Shown: piece by piece, positions 12,241 to 24,999 of the stretch
Numbering within the stretch: position 1 is the first letter of the stretch
Layout of the letters: the number at the start of each line of letters is the position of its first letter
NCBI GenBank assembly: GCA_023512835.1
Contig: CM042090.1
Span: forward strand, 14,992,617 to 15,056,616
Direction of reading: 5' to 3'
Length of the DNA stretch: 64,000 bases
Source of the DNA: Taxillus chinensis
Lineage: Eukaryota > Streptophyta > Magnoliopsida > Santalales > Loranthaceae
The notes under the pieces: model-generated
What the model saw: only the letters and a program-made list of their open reading frames with translations
The model's database searches: none
Told to the model about the DNA's origin: nothing
Made by a program: the position numbers and the translations under genes

Positions 12241-13037
12241 ACGCAAGGATTTAATATGCTCCATTTGACAAAGCTGGTTAAACTCTCACTCAAAAAGACT
12301 ATGTATAATTCTGATTCCTATTAATGTGCATCCAAAAAGAAAAATTAATTAATTTTTTGAAATTAATTTATTGGCTTTTAAACTGCAAGTTCTCCATTTA
12401 ATTAATTAATTGGAGATCACAACAAAATTAAGACCAGATACTTTGTTCAAAAGCCTTTTGATTCCTTTTTTTTAACTCCATTTGATTTTAAAGACCCCTT
12501 TTATAAACATTTCTATTTTTCTCAAGCTTTTTTTTTTTACATAAAAAGACTTTGGAGCCTAAGAGTCCAATAATTTATATACCATATGCCCTTGGATTTT
12601 TACAAATTTTTGCCCAAAAATAACTTTCAAGGTTAAAATTATCAGCTTTTAATAAGCTCGTATTTTGCATATTCAATTATCAATAATCACTCATTTGCAC
12701 GGCACTTCAAATATATAATTAATTTTCGTGTAATACATTCAGATGCAGACAATAAAAACACACTAAAGAAAACGAAAGTTTAACAATGTGACCATTAACC
12801 TTTTGCGGTACAATTATGAGCCTTTTTGTTTGGCTATGTAATTAAATAAAACAATAAAAAAAAAAGACAGCACTAAAATTTGCACTAGCATATAGAATTT
12901 GATGGAATCGCATCAACAGCCGAGCCAAACACACAAAATAGGCCCACATTTTCATTGATATAATTGTAAGCAATTTTTAAGAAAGAATTTCAAATTTGTT
13001 GAAAAATAAAATTAGAAAATACAGAAACCCTAGAGGC
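12240..13037. other. AT-rich spacer between the exonuclease copies
   Basis: About 800 bases of A/T-rich DNA, with several TTAATTAATT words, separate the end of the duplicate from the stop codon of the intact gene. The 3' untranslated region of the intact gene must lie in its right part. No other feature is seen. Confidence 0.5.
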
Positions 13038-16000
13038 TCAATGTTTGATGCCCACAAAACACAACGCTATTTCAGCTTGAGCTTGGACCTCTTCCAATAC
13101 CTTCACAATTTGATCACGACCAGTATCAGTGTCAGCATCCACTGTAAGCATTTTCTTCAACCTTCAACAATAAAACCAAATTAAATATAAAAAGTTAGAC
13201 CAAAGCTTTCATGACAAACCAGATATGGCGGATGACACAAAATGACAGAAATCACAAATTTGAATTTGACTAAATTTGGCTTTGAAGGGAAAAAAATAAT
13301 TAAGTCAACATACAATTAGATTATCAAGAAGTGCTTAAAGGGATAAATGATAGTTTGGCTAACATTATTGACTAAAAGATAACTAAATGTCCAGATGTCA
13401 TGAATGAGTTAAAACACATCAGTTAAGATAAGTACAAAGATATGCTATCCAATGAACCCTGCACTTACCATATGAACCAAATATATATTTCATTTCATAG
13501 TTTTCAAGGCCATGGCTTTGAAGAATCTAGCCATGTGAGGCAACACGTAGGTAGTGACTAGGCGATGAAAGTATTACTCTATTGTAATTTGTAACATTGT
13601 AACATAGAAATAATACTAAGATAATTCAACTCAATGCAGAGATTAATAAATTTAAGAAATTTATTTACAATATTAAAACAAGTTAAATGTCAAAATTTAA
13701 AATATAAAATACTGAATTAAAAATCAATATGTGATTCATTATCCAAGTGATTGCTTTAAGAAATAAATAAATTTTCTAAAATAAAAATGAATTAGCCTGA
13801 TCATATTAACAGGAACACAATATATAATCAAGATCATTTTCCCTGCAAAAATTTGTCAAAACATTATTTACTTGAAAAATCTGACTGCGGCGGAAGCAAA
13901 CCATCGGGTCACCACATGGCATCTACCAGTCTGTGCACAGTTAACATTAACGTTATCAGTGTTTGAGCTTGTATTCAAAAATAAAAATTAAAAGGTCTAC
14001 GTGACATTTCCTAGTCCATCCAGAGCAATGAAGAAACCAAACTCTCCAGATTTTCTCACATTTTCATCCCCGCTTCAAATCCCAAGTCCCTCTCTCTCTC
14101 TCTCTCTCCACAACAGCTCAATGCTCCGCACTTCGATCCCCGTTTCAAACCCTAAATCTTACATTGGACTTCCAGTTATTATTCGAAACTAGGCCTCCCA
14201 ATTGACAGCTCCTATGGATTCGCAATCACTCGAAGCCATTGGATCTATCTGATTTGGCATGGGTTTGAAGCTGGAGGTGAGGCATGTGCCGTGGAAGCAG
14301 TCTTCCTTGGCATAAGTGTTTTTAATAAATAAATAAAAAAGCACAAAACAGCATTGTTTTGCGCCTTGCTTTTGATTTTTTTTAAAAAACACTACCTAGG
14401 CATTGCATGGACCAGCGTGTGCACGCCTTTCAGTGATAAAGCAAGCGCCCCAGGACCTTGACACCTAGGCAATGCTTCAAAAACTCCGTTTCATGTACCC
14501 AGAAGATGTATATACTTACGGACCATGGCAAGATCTCTATCACCTGGCAAAATATATATTTCAAGTGCATAGAAAATGTATCTACCTATGGACCATGGCA
14601 AGATCTCCATGACCGGTGCAAACAATAAGCATGGCATTGGTAGGTAGTGTGCTGTAGAGGCTTTTAATTCTGGAATCCATACGAGTGAGAATCTCTTTCA
14701 TTTGAGTCGTCCCACTACATTTAAAGCCTTTCTTCTTAGCATCTTTTCCACATGTGAGCAGTGAAATCATTTCTGCAAGTTTTCCATTAAACATCTCTTT
14801 GTCCTCAGCTTGTTTCTTCAAATATGAATTCAACTCTGAGAATTGAACCCAAACAAATTGTGTGTTATCATTATTAACCTGAAAAACCAAATAATAAATG
14901 CAAAATAAGACAATTAAAAAAAAACACCAAAAGAAATCACAATAATGAAAGAAAACCTTGCTCATCCATTGATAAGGAGAAGCTGACAGCCAATTATATA
15001 GTCTACCTGCTTTTTAGCACAGGTAAGTCTTTCCTCATCAGATACTACCGGAAAAGAATGGGAAGACTTGCAAGCATATCGCTTCACAACAGAAATATCA
15101 TCAATAATCGAGGAAGTCCTTCCAGACTCATTCAATAGAGTAAGAAGCTTCTTTCGGATGAATAATGGAGACTTGCAAAATTCAGGTCCTATGATACACA
15201 AACAAAAATATACATTTCTATGTAAGAAATCAACATTCAAGATATAAATTTACAGAAAACTATGTAAAATAATGGCCATGCACAGCTAAACTGCAACTGA
15301 ATTCGAGTCAACCAAAAAAAACAAAAAAAATCCACATCTGGGCACTGGGGTGTCAATATTAGCCAAATCCGAGCCCACCCTTTCTAATCACAGCCCCTAG
15401 GCTACATAGTCAGTAAGCCACTGGTTGAGAATGGTAAAGCATCGGCCAGAACCAAATCGTATAGCAGAGGAGCAACCCTCAATTTTAAAAAAATAAAATA
15501 AATCACTAACCAAAAGCATGCTATATAGCAACTTGACATCAATATTAGTTCCCAAAATAAAAAAAAACTATTAAAAATAAGCCGGGATCCTACTCAATGT
15601 CCTTCTAATTTAGTATTCATATTATCAACAAAAGAATTCCAAAAAAATATGTTGGCATAACTTATCCACTGGCCTCACCAAATTTCAAATGCTATAATAG
15701 AACTAAAAGCTATGAACAAAATACATCACAATCACTAACCATGTCTGATTTTTAAAAATGCCAGTTCCAGGGCAGCTTTTGCATCTTCAACACTGTCGTG
15801 GCCAATTTCTGAATCCTGTATCACCCTTGAAAGGAATTTCCTGGTGAGCACTCGAAGGGCAGTTTTGTGAGACGACGCACCACGGGGATGCTTGTAGAGT
15901 ACAGCAGTATCAATCACCAAACCATGACAGATCTTCAAAGCTAGTAAGTCGTTCTCCAATGAGTGCCCAACTAAAATGGTTTCTTTGTGAACTAGCTTTA

Positions 16001-19000
16001 GGAAATCCTCCTGAATAGCGCAAATAATTGTAAATCAATAAACTTTATGCAAAACACAAATCCAATGAAACTCTTGTCAAAATTATAGAACACATGGACC
16101 ACGTGATAAACCTGAATATCTGTAAGAGTCGTTGATACCCCATCCAACATATCAGACGTAATACCACTATACCTACAGTCCAAAATAAATTAAATGAGGT
16201 CAGAAATTATATATAAATGTGAATAAAGGCATATAGACAACTGGTTAAATGGGCATGGGCTTCATAGAGCAGTTGATCATAGAACCAATCACAAGGAAAC
16301 ATCAAAAACATTCACCCAGAAATAACAAACAGATACATTAGGACCATCTGAGGTTTGGAAGGAGATTAACAAATTATTTAGATTCAGAAATAATACATAG
16401 AGCTTCAAATGTCAACACTTAACAAGCCTAAAATGCATCAAGTTCCAACGCTGACATGAGTGACTGCTAATCTGCCGTTTTCACACCCAAAGACCAATTT
16501 CAAGGAGTAATTCAAATTGCAAGCAAATGAGATTTTACCAGACCACCTAGGCCAAATTTTGTAGAGTTGATGCTTTAAGTCAGTTATGTCTCTCTGCTTA
16601 TATAATATATCCATTCTCAGGGTATTTTTGTTTGTGACTTAGTAAAAAATAAACATTTTATTAATTACACCCAAGTTCAAAAGTACAAAAGGCGACACAA
16701 TACGGACACTAAGCCAAACTATGAGGTAGGTTCCTTAACCATGAACAACAAAAAAAAAATCTTTTCAAAATAAATGAAATGAAATGAAAATCATACAAAA
16801 TTAATTTTAGAATAATAAAACTATACTAAAAGTATTAAATTAAGTCTTCATAGTTATCAATTCAAACTAAGTCTTTATGATAAAATAAAGTTTATATTGA
16901 AAATTAAAAAATTATCTGTCTCATCCAACACTCTTAAGAAAATAAACATAAGTGGAAAAAAACATAAAAAAAAATTACATTGACAATTAAAAGAACAAAT
17001 ATATATTACAATTCAAAGGACGGCTCACTACTGGAGGGAGGGATGGCAGATGATGTCAATGCTGCTTTGACGACGAAGAGAGGAGGTTCAACAACGATCG
17101 ATGAAGAGGCTTCAACGATCAACAATGATCAACAACAAGAGTAATGTAGATGACGGAGGAGGATTCAATGATCAACAACACGAAAGAGGCTAATCGATGC
17201 TAAGAGAGAAGGCTTTGACGAGAGAGAGAGAGAGAGAGAAGGCTTCCACGATCATGGGACAAAGGTAACTTAACCCTTTTTTTAAAAAAAAAACTAATTT
17301 ATATTTTTTTTCGGGACAAATGTGGCCACCTCATCCTGTATTTTGGATGAAGCGGTGGAATGGGATGCCTCAATCCACCTCACCCGAACGAGGCGGGTGT
17401 TAGCAGAGCAATACCTTAGGGCGTTTGTTACGATTAGAGTATCCTATGAGGTTTGTGAATGTTAATTACATCATATAGCTATTGTATATTTTATCATCCA
17501 TCATTATTTCCATGTAATTGCATAATTTTATTTCTTACACAATGAAGTAGCATTTATATGCACAAAACATGCATAGAGAGATAACTAGAAAACATGCTAC
17601 ATTTCAAACATTCCATTAGTAAAAACAAATGGGAAAATAAGTCAAAACAGGCTGGAGCCATCAGTCCAATACAAGGAAACTATTGAGGCAGTACCTTGTA
17701 TTGTAATTAGTGATTGCATTTGATGGTTTAACCAATTTATCTAGCACGACCTGTAATTAAAATATGATTATTTAGAAACATAATTAAAAAGAAATAGGAC
17801 CAGTTGAGACTTGAAATCAGCCACATTTCTAAAACTGAACATAAATAATTAAAAAAATCTCCTAGCAATTAGGAGATACAACAAACCAACCAAGATTCAA
17901 GTAAGACATTTATTACATTATAATTGGAGAGAAAACAAACCTGCCCTTCGTGGTCTACCAGAGTTGCCCTTGTCAGCTCAAACCCCTCAGTTGTAATACA
18001 CTAAAAGACAAAGAAGTATAGAAAAGCACTGATTGTCAGGCAAGAAAAATAGTCTATTTCATCAGACCGGCTCCAAGCAAATAGAGATACAGTATATGGA
18101 AAGGTTTTTTAAAGATATCCTACAAGAACCTCCGTCAAGGAAAATAAATTCATAACCTATCGAAGGAAAGGTTCACTACAAACTCAATAATTACCTTCGG
18201 TGAGAAGGAAATAAGTGGATAATAATGTAACATCTAACATATAAGTAGTATGGGATAATCTTACCCTCATATATATATATAGCCATTAATAAATAAAATA
18301 TTAAAATAATGGTGCACATGAACCATAAAAATATTTGAATCCATATTCCATCTATTTTTTATGGAATCAAGATCTCTTAAACCTCTACTCTTGTCTATAA
18401 AATTGCATCCTCCAAGGTGACCTTAGTGCATTCTTCTTAGTTAGAAAAGTATTTCCTCAGACATTTTATTCTTGGTTAATTTCACCATCTTTGTGTTGAG
18501 ACATTTTATTAGGATCTTCATTAAGTTATTTTCACTATAATACCTTATTTATGGGAAGTAAAAATTATATTAAATACATTAATTCAAATTAAAATTATAT
18601 GTTAGCAAAACATGAAATCATAAATGTTCCTTAGGGTTCAAGGGGTGTTCCAAACAATAAAATGGGGTATTGTTTTTAGTCCAACAATCCACACGAATTT
18701 GATACACCACTTGATAAAAAATAGATTCTTCATCTAGTCTTTTTCCTTCAAAAGCATTTATAGATTTTTTGCATTTTCAATCATTACAACCCATTTATCA
18801 TAAATCAAATGTAGCCAAAGGCTTATCGGTATCACAAAGTCGAACCATGTCATAAAATGGAGTTTTAAAAGAAATAATATAATCAACTTATTCCTACCAA
18901 ATCTTTCAAGACTTTATTTTTAACAAACCTAGCTTTCATGGTATTATCTTTCCGCTTGAAACTACATTTATCACTAATGATCATGACTTAAAAATCACAT

Positions 19001-22000
19001 TTGATGAGCTTAAATCTCCCAAGCATCACAATCACTAAAGGAAAAGGTGTTTAGCAATAGCAAGTAACTTCAAATTAACAAATTCTTTAAATATAATGAT
19101 TCATCACAAAGTTTTTGATTATCACAATATAGCCAACACATCCCTTGTAGCATGTCAAAGGCATTGGAGATGGGTCAAACCTTCAAAAATAGCCAATGCA
19201 CTTTTGGTGGTGGTGGTGGTGGTGGTGGTGGTGGTAATAATAATAATATGAGGACGGTAAGAACTGGGTCCTCTCTAGAACACCCGAGTGTGCAGAACTT
19301 GGCATTTCCCTACTGAGTTCTGGACCCTTCAAAACTCAGTAGCAATGTTGTTCCTAAATGAATGGCATTCTCTCATTCACAAGCAAAGAGGGAAACTAAT
19401 TTTGAATGGCCTTTTTCGTACCAATGCATGAACCTTTTACTAAAATTTCAGATCTACACTAGGAGAATTGAGACTGAAGCAAACAGATAATCCAAAGGAT
19501 AGAGAAGCAGCAAACAGATAAAAAGTCTCGCGACCTTTGAAATTGAGAATTTTTTTTTACCAACAAAAAGGCTTTTATTACAAAAGGCACCATGCTAGCA
19601 TCAAAACCATACAATCAAAGAGGAGGTAGATCAATGATCCCATCAGGAGAAGAAAGATTACAACATGTCGCTACATATAACATCAAGGCCCATAACCCAC
19701 CCTATGCTTGAACCCTGCTCTCACTGCCTTCAAAGATCCATTGTTTCACTTCCGTCAAATAGCCCAAAAAACCACCATCAGAATTGAAATAATGAACTAG
19801 TTGGCTTGCCTTTTTGTCACTTAACCCCTTTCCAAGTTTATATTTCAAAGCCCACTCTCTCCTGCTGCACCCAAACAATCCCCAGCCACTGACACACAAA
19901 CCCCCCAAAAGTGGGTTGCCCAACTACAATGGAACAAAAGATGGTCAACTTGTTCCCCGTTCTCTTGCACACCAGGCATCCACTAACCATTAAGAGGCCC
20001 CATCATTGTAGTTGGTCCAGGGTAAGGATCTTGCACCAGCAAAGAAAGCAAACGTAGTAGGTATTTTAGCTGCCTAAATGACCTTTCACTACTGCTCACC
20101 ACCACTGGTTGGTACCCCCCCAACCCCAAGCATTGCTAACCAAGAAAAACCGTTGCACATAGAAAATTTTCATCCTTGTAGCCCTGCCAGCTAACTCTGT
20201 CAGGTCACTCCATAGATGGCTAGAAAGGACTGTCTCAACACCTGTTCCCCGCACCATGCATGATGCATTGTGCCAAAATGAGATCATGCCACTAACTCTC
20301 AACTTCCACTCCACATGCTGAAGAAAATCATCCCACCTTTCACCTAACCCTTTCAATAACTCTTCCCCATGAGGAAGCCGCAAGGTCTTGGAGGTCCACC
20401 TGAAATGAGCTACCCCAAACTTTTCCACTACTGAATCCCACAGCCTCCTCCACATTGTTGGGGGGGCCCAACGGTAACCTAAACAAGTTGTGGGCATCCC
20501 CACCCGGCATCCTAATCCTAGCAAACACACCAACCATTCCCAATCCTGCTTACAACCCAAATCTGTCAATTCACTCTTGCCTAAGTTCACCCTTAACCAT
20601 GAAAGAGCTTCAGAGAACAGTAATATTGCCCTAAGGTCGAGGATATTTTAGACCTTCGCATCATAGATCACAAGCATTTCATCTGCAACTGGTAAGTGAG
20701 AAACTAGACAACTTTCCTCACTTCAAAACCAATTCAAAGTTTATGGTATGCAATTGCCCCCACCCTTTCCTAAAAACATCATCACAAAAAGGAAGAGAAT
20801 GCAAACCCCTAGTACTCGTTTGGATAATCAATTTGGGAGGGAATGAGAATGATATGGAAATGAAAATATAATTTTAGCATTACCTTTCTCTGTTTGATAT
20901 AAAAAGTAATAAATTATTTTTTTTTTTCATAATTACTAAAACACTCTCATTATAATTGTAGCATTACCTTTCTCTCTTCAGTATAAAAAACTAAGGCTTA
21001 ACATATTACCTCTCTTGGGGTCCCCTGAAAAAGTGAGGCTTGAATGCTGAGCATGTTTTTTAATAACAAATTAAAACACAAAGCAAAACCTACATGTTTT
21101 TGTTGATTTGGGAACAAGGTTTTTTTCCCATACAGTAGGAATTTTGGTATGGTTAATATAGCGATACTGATAGCATGTAGCAGCAATAGTTACTGAAGTG
21201 AGGATACGAGGCGAAGCCAATAGAGATTTGTCATAGAAGGAGACAACAATGGAGAACAAAGCTAAAAATTGAATTTTATATGCATGAGAATCATAATTAG
21301 GCACAAAGGCCATGCCTTGCATTGGCACAAGGCACCAAAAAAAAGTGTGGGCATTAGAGAAGCAAAACGCATATTTTTATAAAAAAAACTAAAATATACC
21401 GATAAAATAAACAAATCAATTTAAACATAAATAAAGCTACTCATATGTGAAATTATTATAGCGATATCTTAGATTTTTATCCAAAAAAAACCAGAGACAT
21501 ATTATCTCATACATATATGATATATTACATAAGCCACAAAGAAAGAAGAAAAAGAAAGAGCGATGTTGTCACTGAGACCTAGGACTTTGATGGAGCATTG
21601 GAGCGATAGTCGATTTTCTCCTTTTATTTTCGTATTTTTTTTTCTTATTTTATATTTATGGTAAATGACGTCTTGTTTTCTCAAGATGTACCTTATCTGT
21701 GCCTTGAGTCTATGACAAAAGCACGCTTTATATGCGTTTCACAGAACTCACCTCACTTGAGACGAAACGAAGCGCATAGGCTATGCCTAGGTGCACCTTT
21801 TAATAACTATGATGAAAATGATTCAAAACTTGATTCATGACAGGAATGAAATCATTTCTTTTATGAGAATCAATTTTTACCGTGTACTTAAGGGAAATGA
21901 AAATGAAATTGAAAATATTTGATTTTATTCCATTTCATTCACACCTACCAAAGAAGCCATTGGAGGCTCCAATGAAAGAAGGGCCCCCCTTGATGATCAT

Positions 22001-24795
22001 GTAGAATCATGCTGTGGAGATACAATGATGGATCAACTGCACCCACGGATCTCCAAACCCATGCTTCCTCAAAATCATCAACAAGTTCTATCAAACATTG
22101 TCATAAGCCTACTCCATATGCAAACAACTCCCCTGATCTTCCTTTTAATCGGTTGATCAACCATCTCATTAATCATTAATACTACATCCAGAATTTATCC
22201 CCTGCCAACAAAAGCATGCCAAGTTTGCCCTATCAACTGATCCGTTCACTAACACCTTAGTGATGAGCATATAGATGTTTCCTAAAACACTAATAGGTCA
22301 AAACTCTCCCACATGCTTTGATCTTTGGAATTGAAACGCAGAGGTTGGGATTGATGCTGGAAAATAATTTTCTAACAAAGTGAAAGTCATGAAAACACTG
22401 ATGCGCTTCAAAACGAAGATTTAAGGTACCCTAGTTTTTATTTTTACTTTAAGAAAATAAAATGTATTTAACTCATTCAGCTAGAAATTTGTTTGTTGGA
22501 GTTTACAGTAGCTTAAGGGAATACTATTGTTAGACAATTAACCCAATCTCCCCAAATTTCATCATGCCCCCTCTTCTCTTTTCCATTCAGAAAATCAGTC
22601 AGAACACTTAACCAATCCTAATGAGACTTCAGGCAGCAACTGCATGAGGGACCAATTACGTCGACCTTCTCATCATCCCAAATCCAGCCGCTCAGGGTCT
22701 GTCTTATACAGACCCTGCATTTGGAAAAAAATGCAGGGTGGGCAGACACATCAAACTAGACCTGGTGCATGTCACCAGTATGGTCAAAACGCTTTCCAGG
22801 ATCCCCAATCAGTTCTGACAGACCAGAGCAGAGCAGGGCCTAGTAATGCTGACTTGTGGGCCAGTCCAGCACAGCCCAATGCCAACTCTAAGTCCAATGT
22901 GTTATTGTCAAAAATCACAAAATTTCAGCCACACTTCAACAAAATTATGAATCGTTATCTGCTTCAAACTAAAATTGAATATGTAACTTTACCATCTCAC
23001 AATCAAGCGCCAACAATTCATATGGAGATGATCCCACGGGAGCAGGACGAGTGGATAAAAAACCTGAATTGTAGAGACATAAGAGTTTTTTCATAGCTGT
23101 TTGAACAGGAAATAGCTAATAAATTATTATATAACAATGAAGACTGCTTCACCTTGTTGATTGTGACAATATCCATTGTCTTCCAGTTCTTTTTCGGTAA
23201 GAGTGTAATATGATATGGGAAAAGGCAAGTCTTTAGTAAGCTCCAGAGATAAGAGAGTATCTGGACAAGCAAAATAAAAGGAAGAAACTAATTAGCCAAA
23301 TATGTGTGTGCAAGTAAAACAACAGAACAGAGGCAAGCACAAACACACACCATACATGAAACATCCTAAAAAAGTTTAAAAAAAAAAAAAAAGTTTTGCA
23401 AGATGTTAAATCTCATTAATAATGGTTTAAAGCAATGTACATTTCTTTCTATACATTATCATAGGACTCTTCAGCAAAAAAGGTACATAATTTCCCAGAA
23501 GTGACAAACAGTATAAGTAACAAGTACTTAGGAATATTCTTGTTAAAAAAAACTCTAATAAAGACCTTATCTACAAATGTGTAACAAATAATAGATTGTA
23601 TGCACTTTGTTTACTTATCAAAATAAATTGGCTCAGACTTCTAACATACATTGATCCATCTCACAGCAGTGCAGCACTCATTCTGTCTCACTAAGGCATG
23701 TTCAAAGAGAAGAACAGTCATTCATTTAAATGAGTAAAATTGTAGAAAATAAGAAAACCTTTTTCAGATTTCCAGTCATGTTTCTTTGAAACTGATTGAT
23801 TTCCATCCCTTTTCCTTTTAGTTCTGAACGTAAGAAGTCCATCTATTGTCTGCATCCTATCTGATACACAGCTAGCATAGAACAAACACCACAAAACTTA
23901 ATGATTAATGGCTGCAAAGTTAAGAATAAATAAGAAATGTTTTTATAAAGAAATCAGAAGATCAACACACTAGTATTCTACCAACCTTTCGGATAAAACT
24001 GGTTTTGGAATGCCACAGCATTTCTTAAAACTGCTGAGTGTTTTAGAATGTGATAGATACAAAGCAGCATCGAGGCCTGGAACATACAACATCACTACTT
24101 TTGGAATCAAGGGCTTGTTCTGCACATCAGAAGAACTTCTATTTTAGTCTATCTCTAATATTTAATGTAAAATGAATGAAGAAATCATGCATTAAACATA
24201 TTTATATACATCGCCACATGTATATAGTGGCAACCACAACTGATAAAGACATAAGCATAGAATAATATTGTGACTAGGAGGCCCTAGGAATTAATCCACA
24301 CCCACAATGAATTATAAAGAAGCAACAATGATCTAAAGTTGACAGATAAGTCAGAACAAATTTCAAATTTCCAAAATTAAATACAACCCAAAAAGTCCAG
24401 ATAAAACACTACAACCCCGAAACCCATTAATACTAGAGTACGAGAAAAATAGAAACTGGCTCATGAGTTTTCTTGGTTGTTTTGCTAACCTTAATGAAAA
24501 TCCATGACGGCATGCAACCTTCAGCAAGCACCCAAGTAACGAGCCCTTGAACGTCCTGTTTCAAAATTTCAAAACTTCAATTCAGATTTTGTGCCAATAA
24601 TTATTGCTACACAAGAAAAATAGAAACAAGAACAAAAAGCGTAACGAAACATGGACACTGAGTCTGGTAATTTACTTGAAGATTCAACGTAGAATTGGCT
24701 CCCGTTGTCTTGAAAATAGCTTCTGCTTTCGCCTGCAAAGTTATTTTTAAGTCAGATTATTACCCAGAAAATTAAATTTATTTTTTGAAAAATAA

Positions 24796-24827
<32 letters not shown>

Positions 24828-24999
24828 CAGCTGAGACATGTCATATGAATCAGTTTCAGAGAGGGGGGGTGGAGAGAGAGTGAGAGAGAGAGAGAACTTG
24901 TGGACCGTAGACGTCAAAGTAAGAGGTGGGTCTGTGATTATGTCTAACCCTATCCTCTTCAGGAGCTTGGGGGTTGGGTTTATGGGTTGGACGCGGCAT
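13038..24999 (-). CDS. SDN5: Small RNA degrading nuclease 5-like DEDDh 3'-5' exonuclease
   Basis: Fourteen exons join in phase to 565 residues: 24898-24999, 24676-24732, 24490-24555, 23986-24119, 23759-23871, 23153-23260, 22993-23063, 17941-18000, 17695-17750, 16112-16172, 15740-16010, 15007-15188, 14586-14878 and 13038-13161. The product matches plant SDN5/NEF-sp-like RNA exonucleases, which trim RNA 3' ends. The DEDDh set is complete: D214 and E216 in LALDCEM, D297 in [14 protein letters not shown]347 and D352 in [11 protein letters not shown]. The N-terminus ([10 protein letters not shown], then SYFDVYGPQ) and the region with [10 protein letters not shown] and [16 protein letters not shown] fit the family. 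The C-terminal part, with [11 protein letters not shown] and [12 protein letters not shown], is of the length usual for SDN5. No signal peptide or membrane segment is seen. Intron 7 is about 4.9 kb and full of transposon relics. The symbol is by homology; orthology to one family member is not proven. Confidence 0.93.
14510..14620 (-). repeat. Duplicated exon 13 splice-donor segment
   Basis: The end of exonuclease exon 13 and its donor (about 14579-14616) is repeated at about 14512-14547, roughly 69 bases further into the intron, with ggaccatggcaagatctc shared by both. On the gene strand the second copy reads ggtccGTAAGTAT, which is nearer the donor consensus than the true donor catag|GTAGATA. 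Confidence 0.75.
16670..17461. mobile_element. 792-bp insertion flanked by a 9-bp duplication
   Basis: The segment is present in intron 9 of the intact exonuclease and absent from the tandem duplicate, whose sequence runs on through ttaattacaccacatagcc (about 11233). It is bounded by TTAATTACA at 16661-16669 and 17462-17470. A 9-bp target duplication fits Mutator-like elements, but I see no clear terminal inverted repeats. Inside are gacgacgaag/caacgatcaac-type low-complexity phrases, an (AG)n run at 17220-17239 and a GC-richer right end. No coding region is recognised. Confidence 0.7.
18620..19030 (-). mobile_element. hAT-type transposase relic in intron 7 of the exonuclease
   Basis: On the minus strand, with frameshifts and stops, the sequence reads phrases of plant hAT (DUF659/dimerisation-type) transposases: [28 protein letters not shown], then [20 protein letters not shown]. 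The order and spacing match such proteins. It is far too damaged to work. It shares the orientation of the host gene. Confidence 0.7.
19206..19247. repeat. (GGT)n(AAT)n microsatellite
   Basis: About ten GGT units followed by four AAT units, within intron 7 of the exonuclease gene. Confidence 0.9.
19552..20720 (-). mobile_element. 5'-truncated LINE (L1-type) relic
   Basis: Read on the minus strand, the right part encodes the end of a LINE reverse transcriptase: [16 protein letters not shown], where the usual catalytic FADD motif has become VADE, then a stop, then VNLGKSEL and a PTTCLG phrase. An internal deletion follows, then pieces like the zf-RVT region near the C-terminus ([12 protein letters not shown], and VCQWLGIVW in another frame). 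The minus-strand 3' end is an A run (T8-9 on the plus strand at 19551-19559), consistent with a poly(A) tail. About 1.2 kb remains. It lies inside intron 7 of the exonuclease gene, in the same orientation. Confidence 0.8.
20812..21965. mobile_element. MITE-like element with a second repeat nested in it
   Basis: The left edge (ctcgtttggataatcaattt... then gggaatgagaatg) and the reverse complement of the right edge (ggcttctttggtaggtgtga, then atgaaatgg) are similar, like imperfect terminal inverted repeats of the cgtttgg-type MITEs common in plants. The middle part (about 20990-21815) carries aggcacaaggc and gcctaggtgcaccttttaat phrases typical of another dispersed plant repeat, suggesting nesting. 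No coding capacity. Edges are approximate. Confidence 0.4.
22693..22716. other. Short perfect hairpin in intron 7
   Basis: agggtctgt and acagaccct flank a short loop (cttat), giving a 9-bp stem. It lies about 280 bases beyond exonuclease exon 7, on the intron side. There is no U run after it and no other evidence of function. Confidence 0.4.
24802..24827. repeat. Poly(A) run in intron 1 of the exonuclease gene
   Basis: An uninterrupted A run of about 26 bases, followed closely by a GA-rich stretch (24860-24895) next to the exon 1 donor. Confidence 0.9.

Noticed and set aside
22693..22716. Hairpin as a terminator or microRNA precursor
   Set aside because: The stem is only 9 bp, no U run follows, and it lies in an intron; too short for a plant microRNA precursor.
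22644..23096. 150-codon plus-strand open frame
   Set aside because: It lies opposite exonuclease exon 7 and its flanking intron; the minus strand carries the LALDCEM catalytic motif with proper splice sites.
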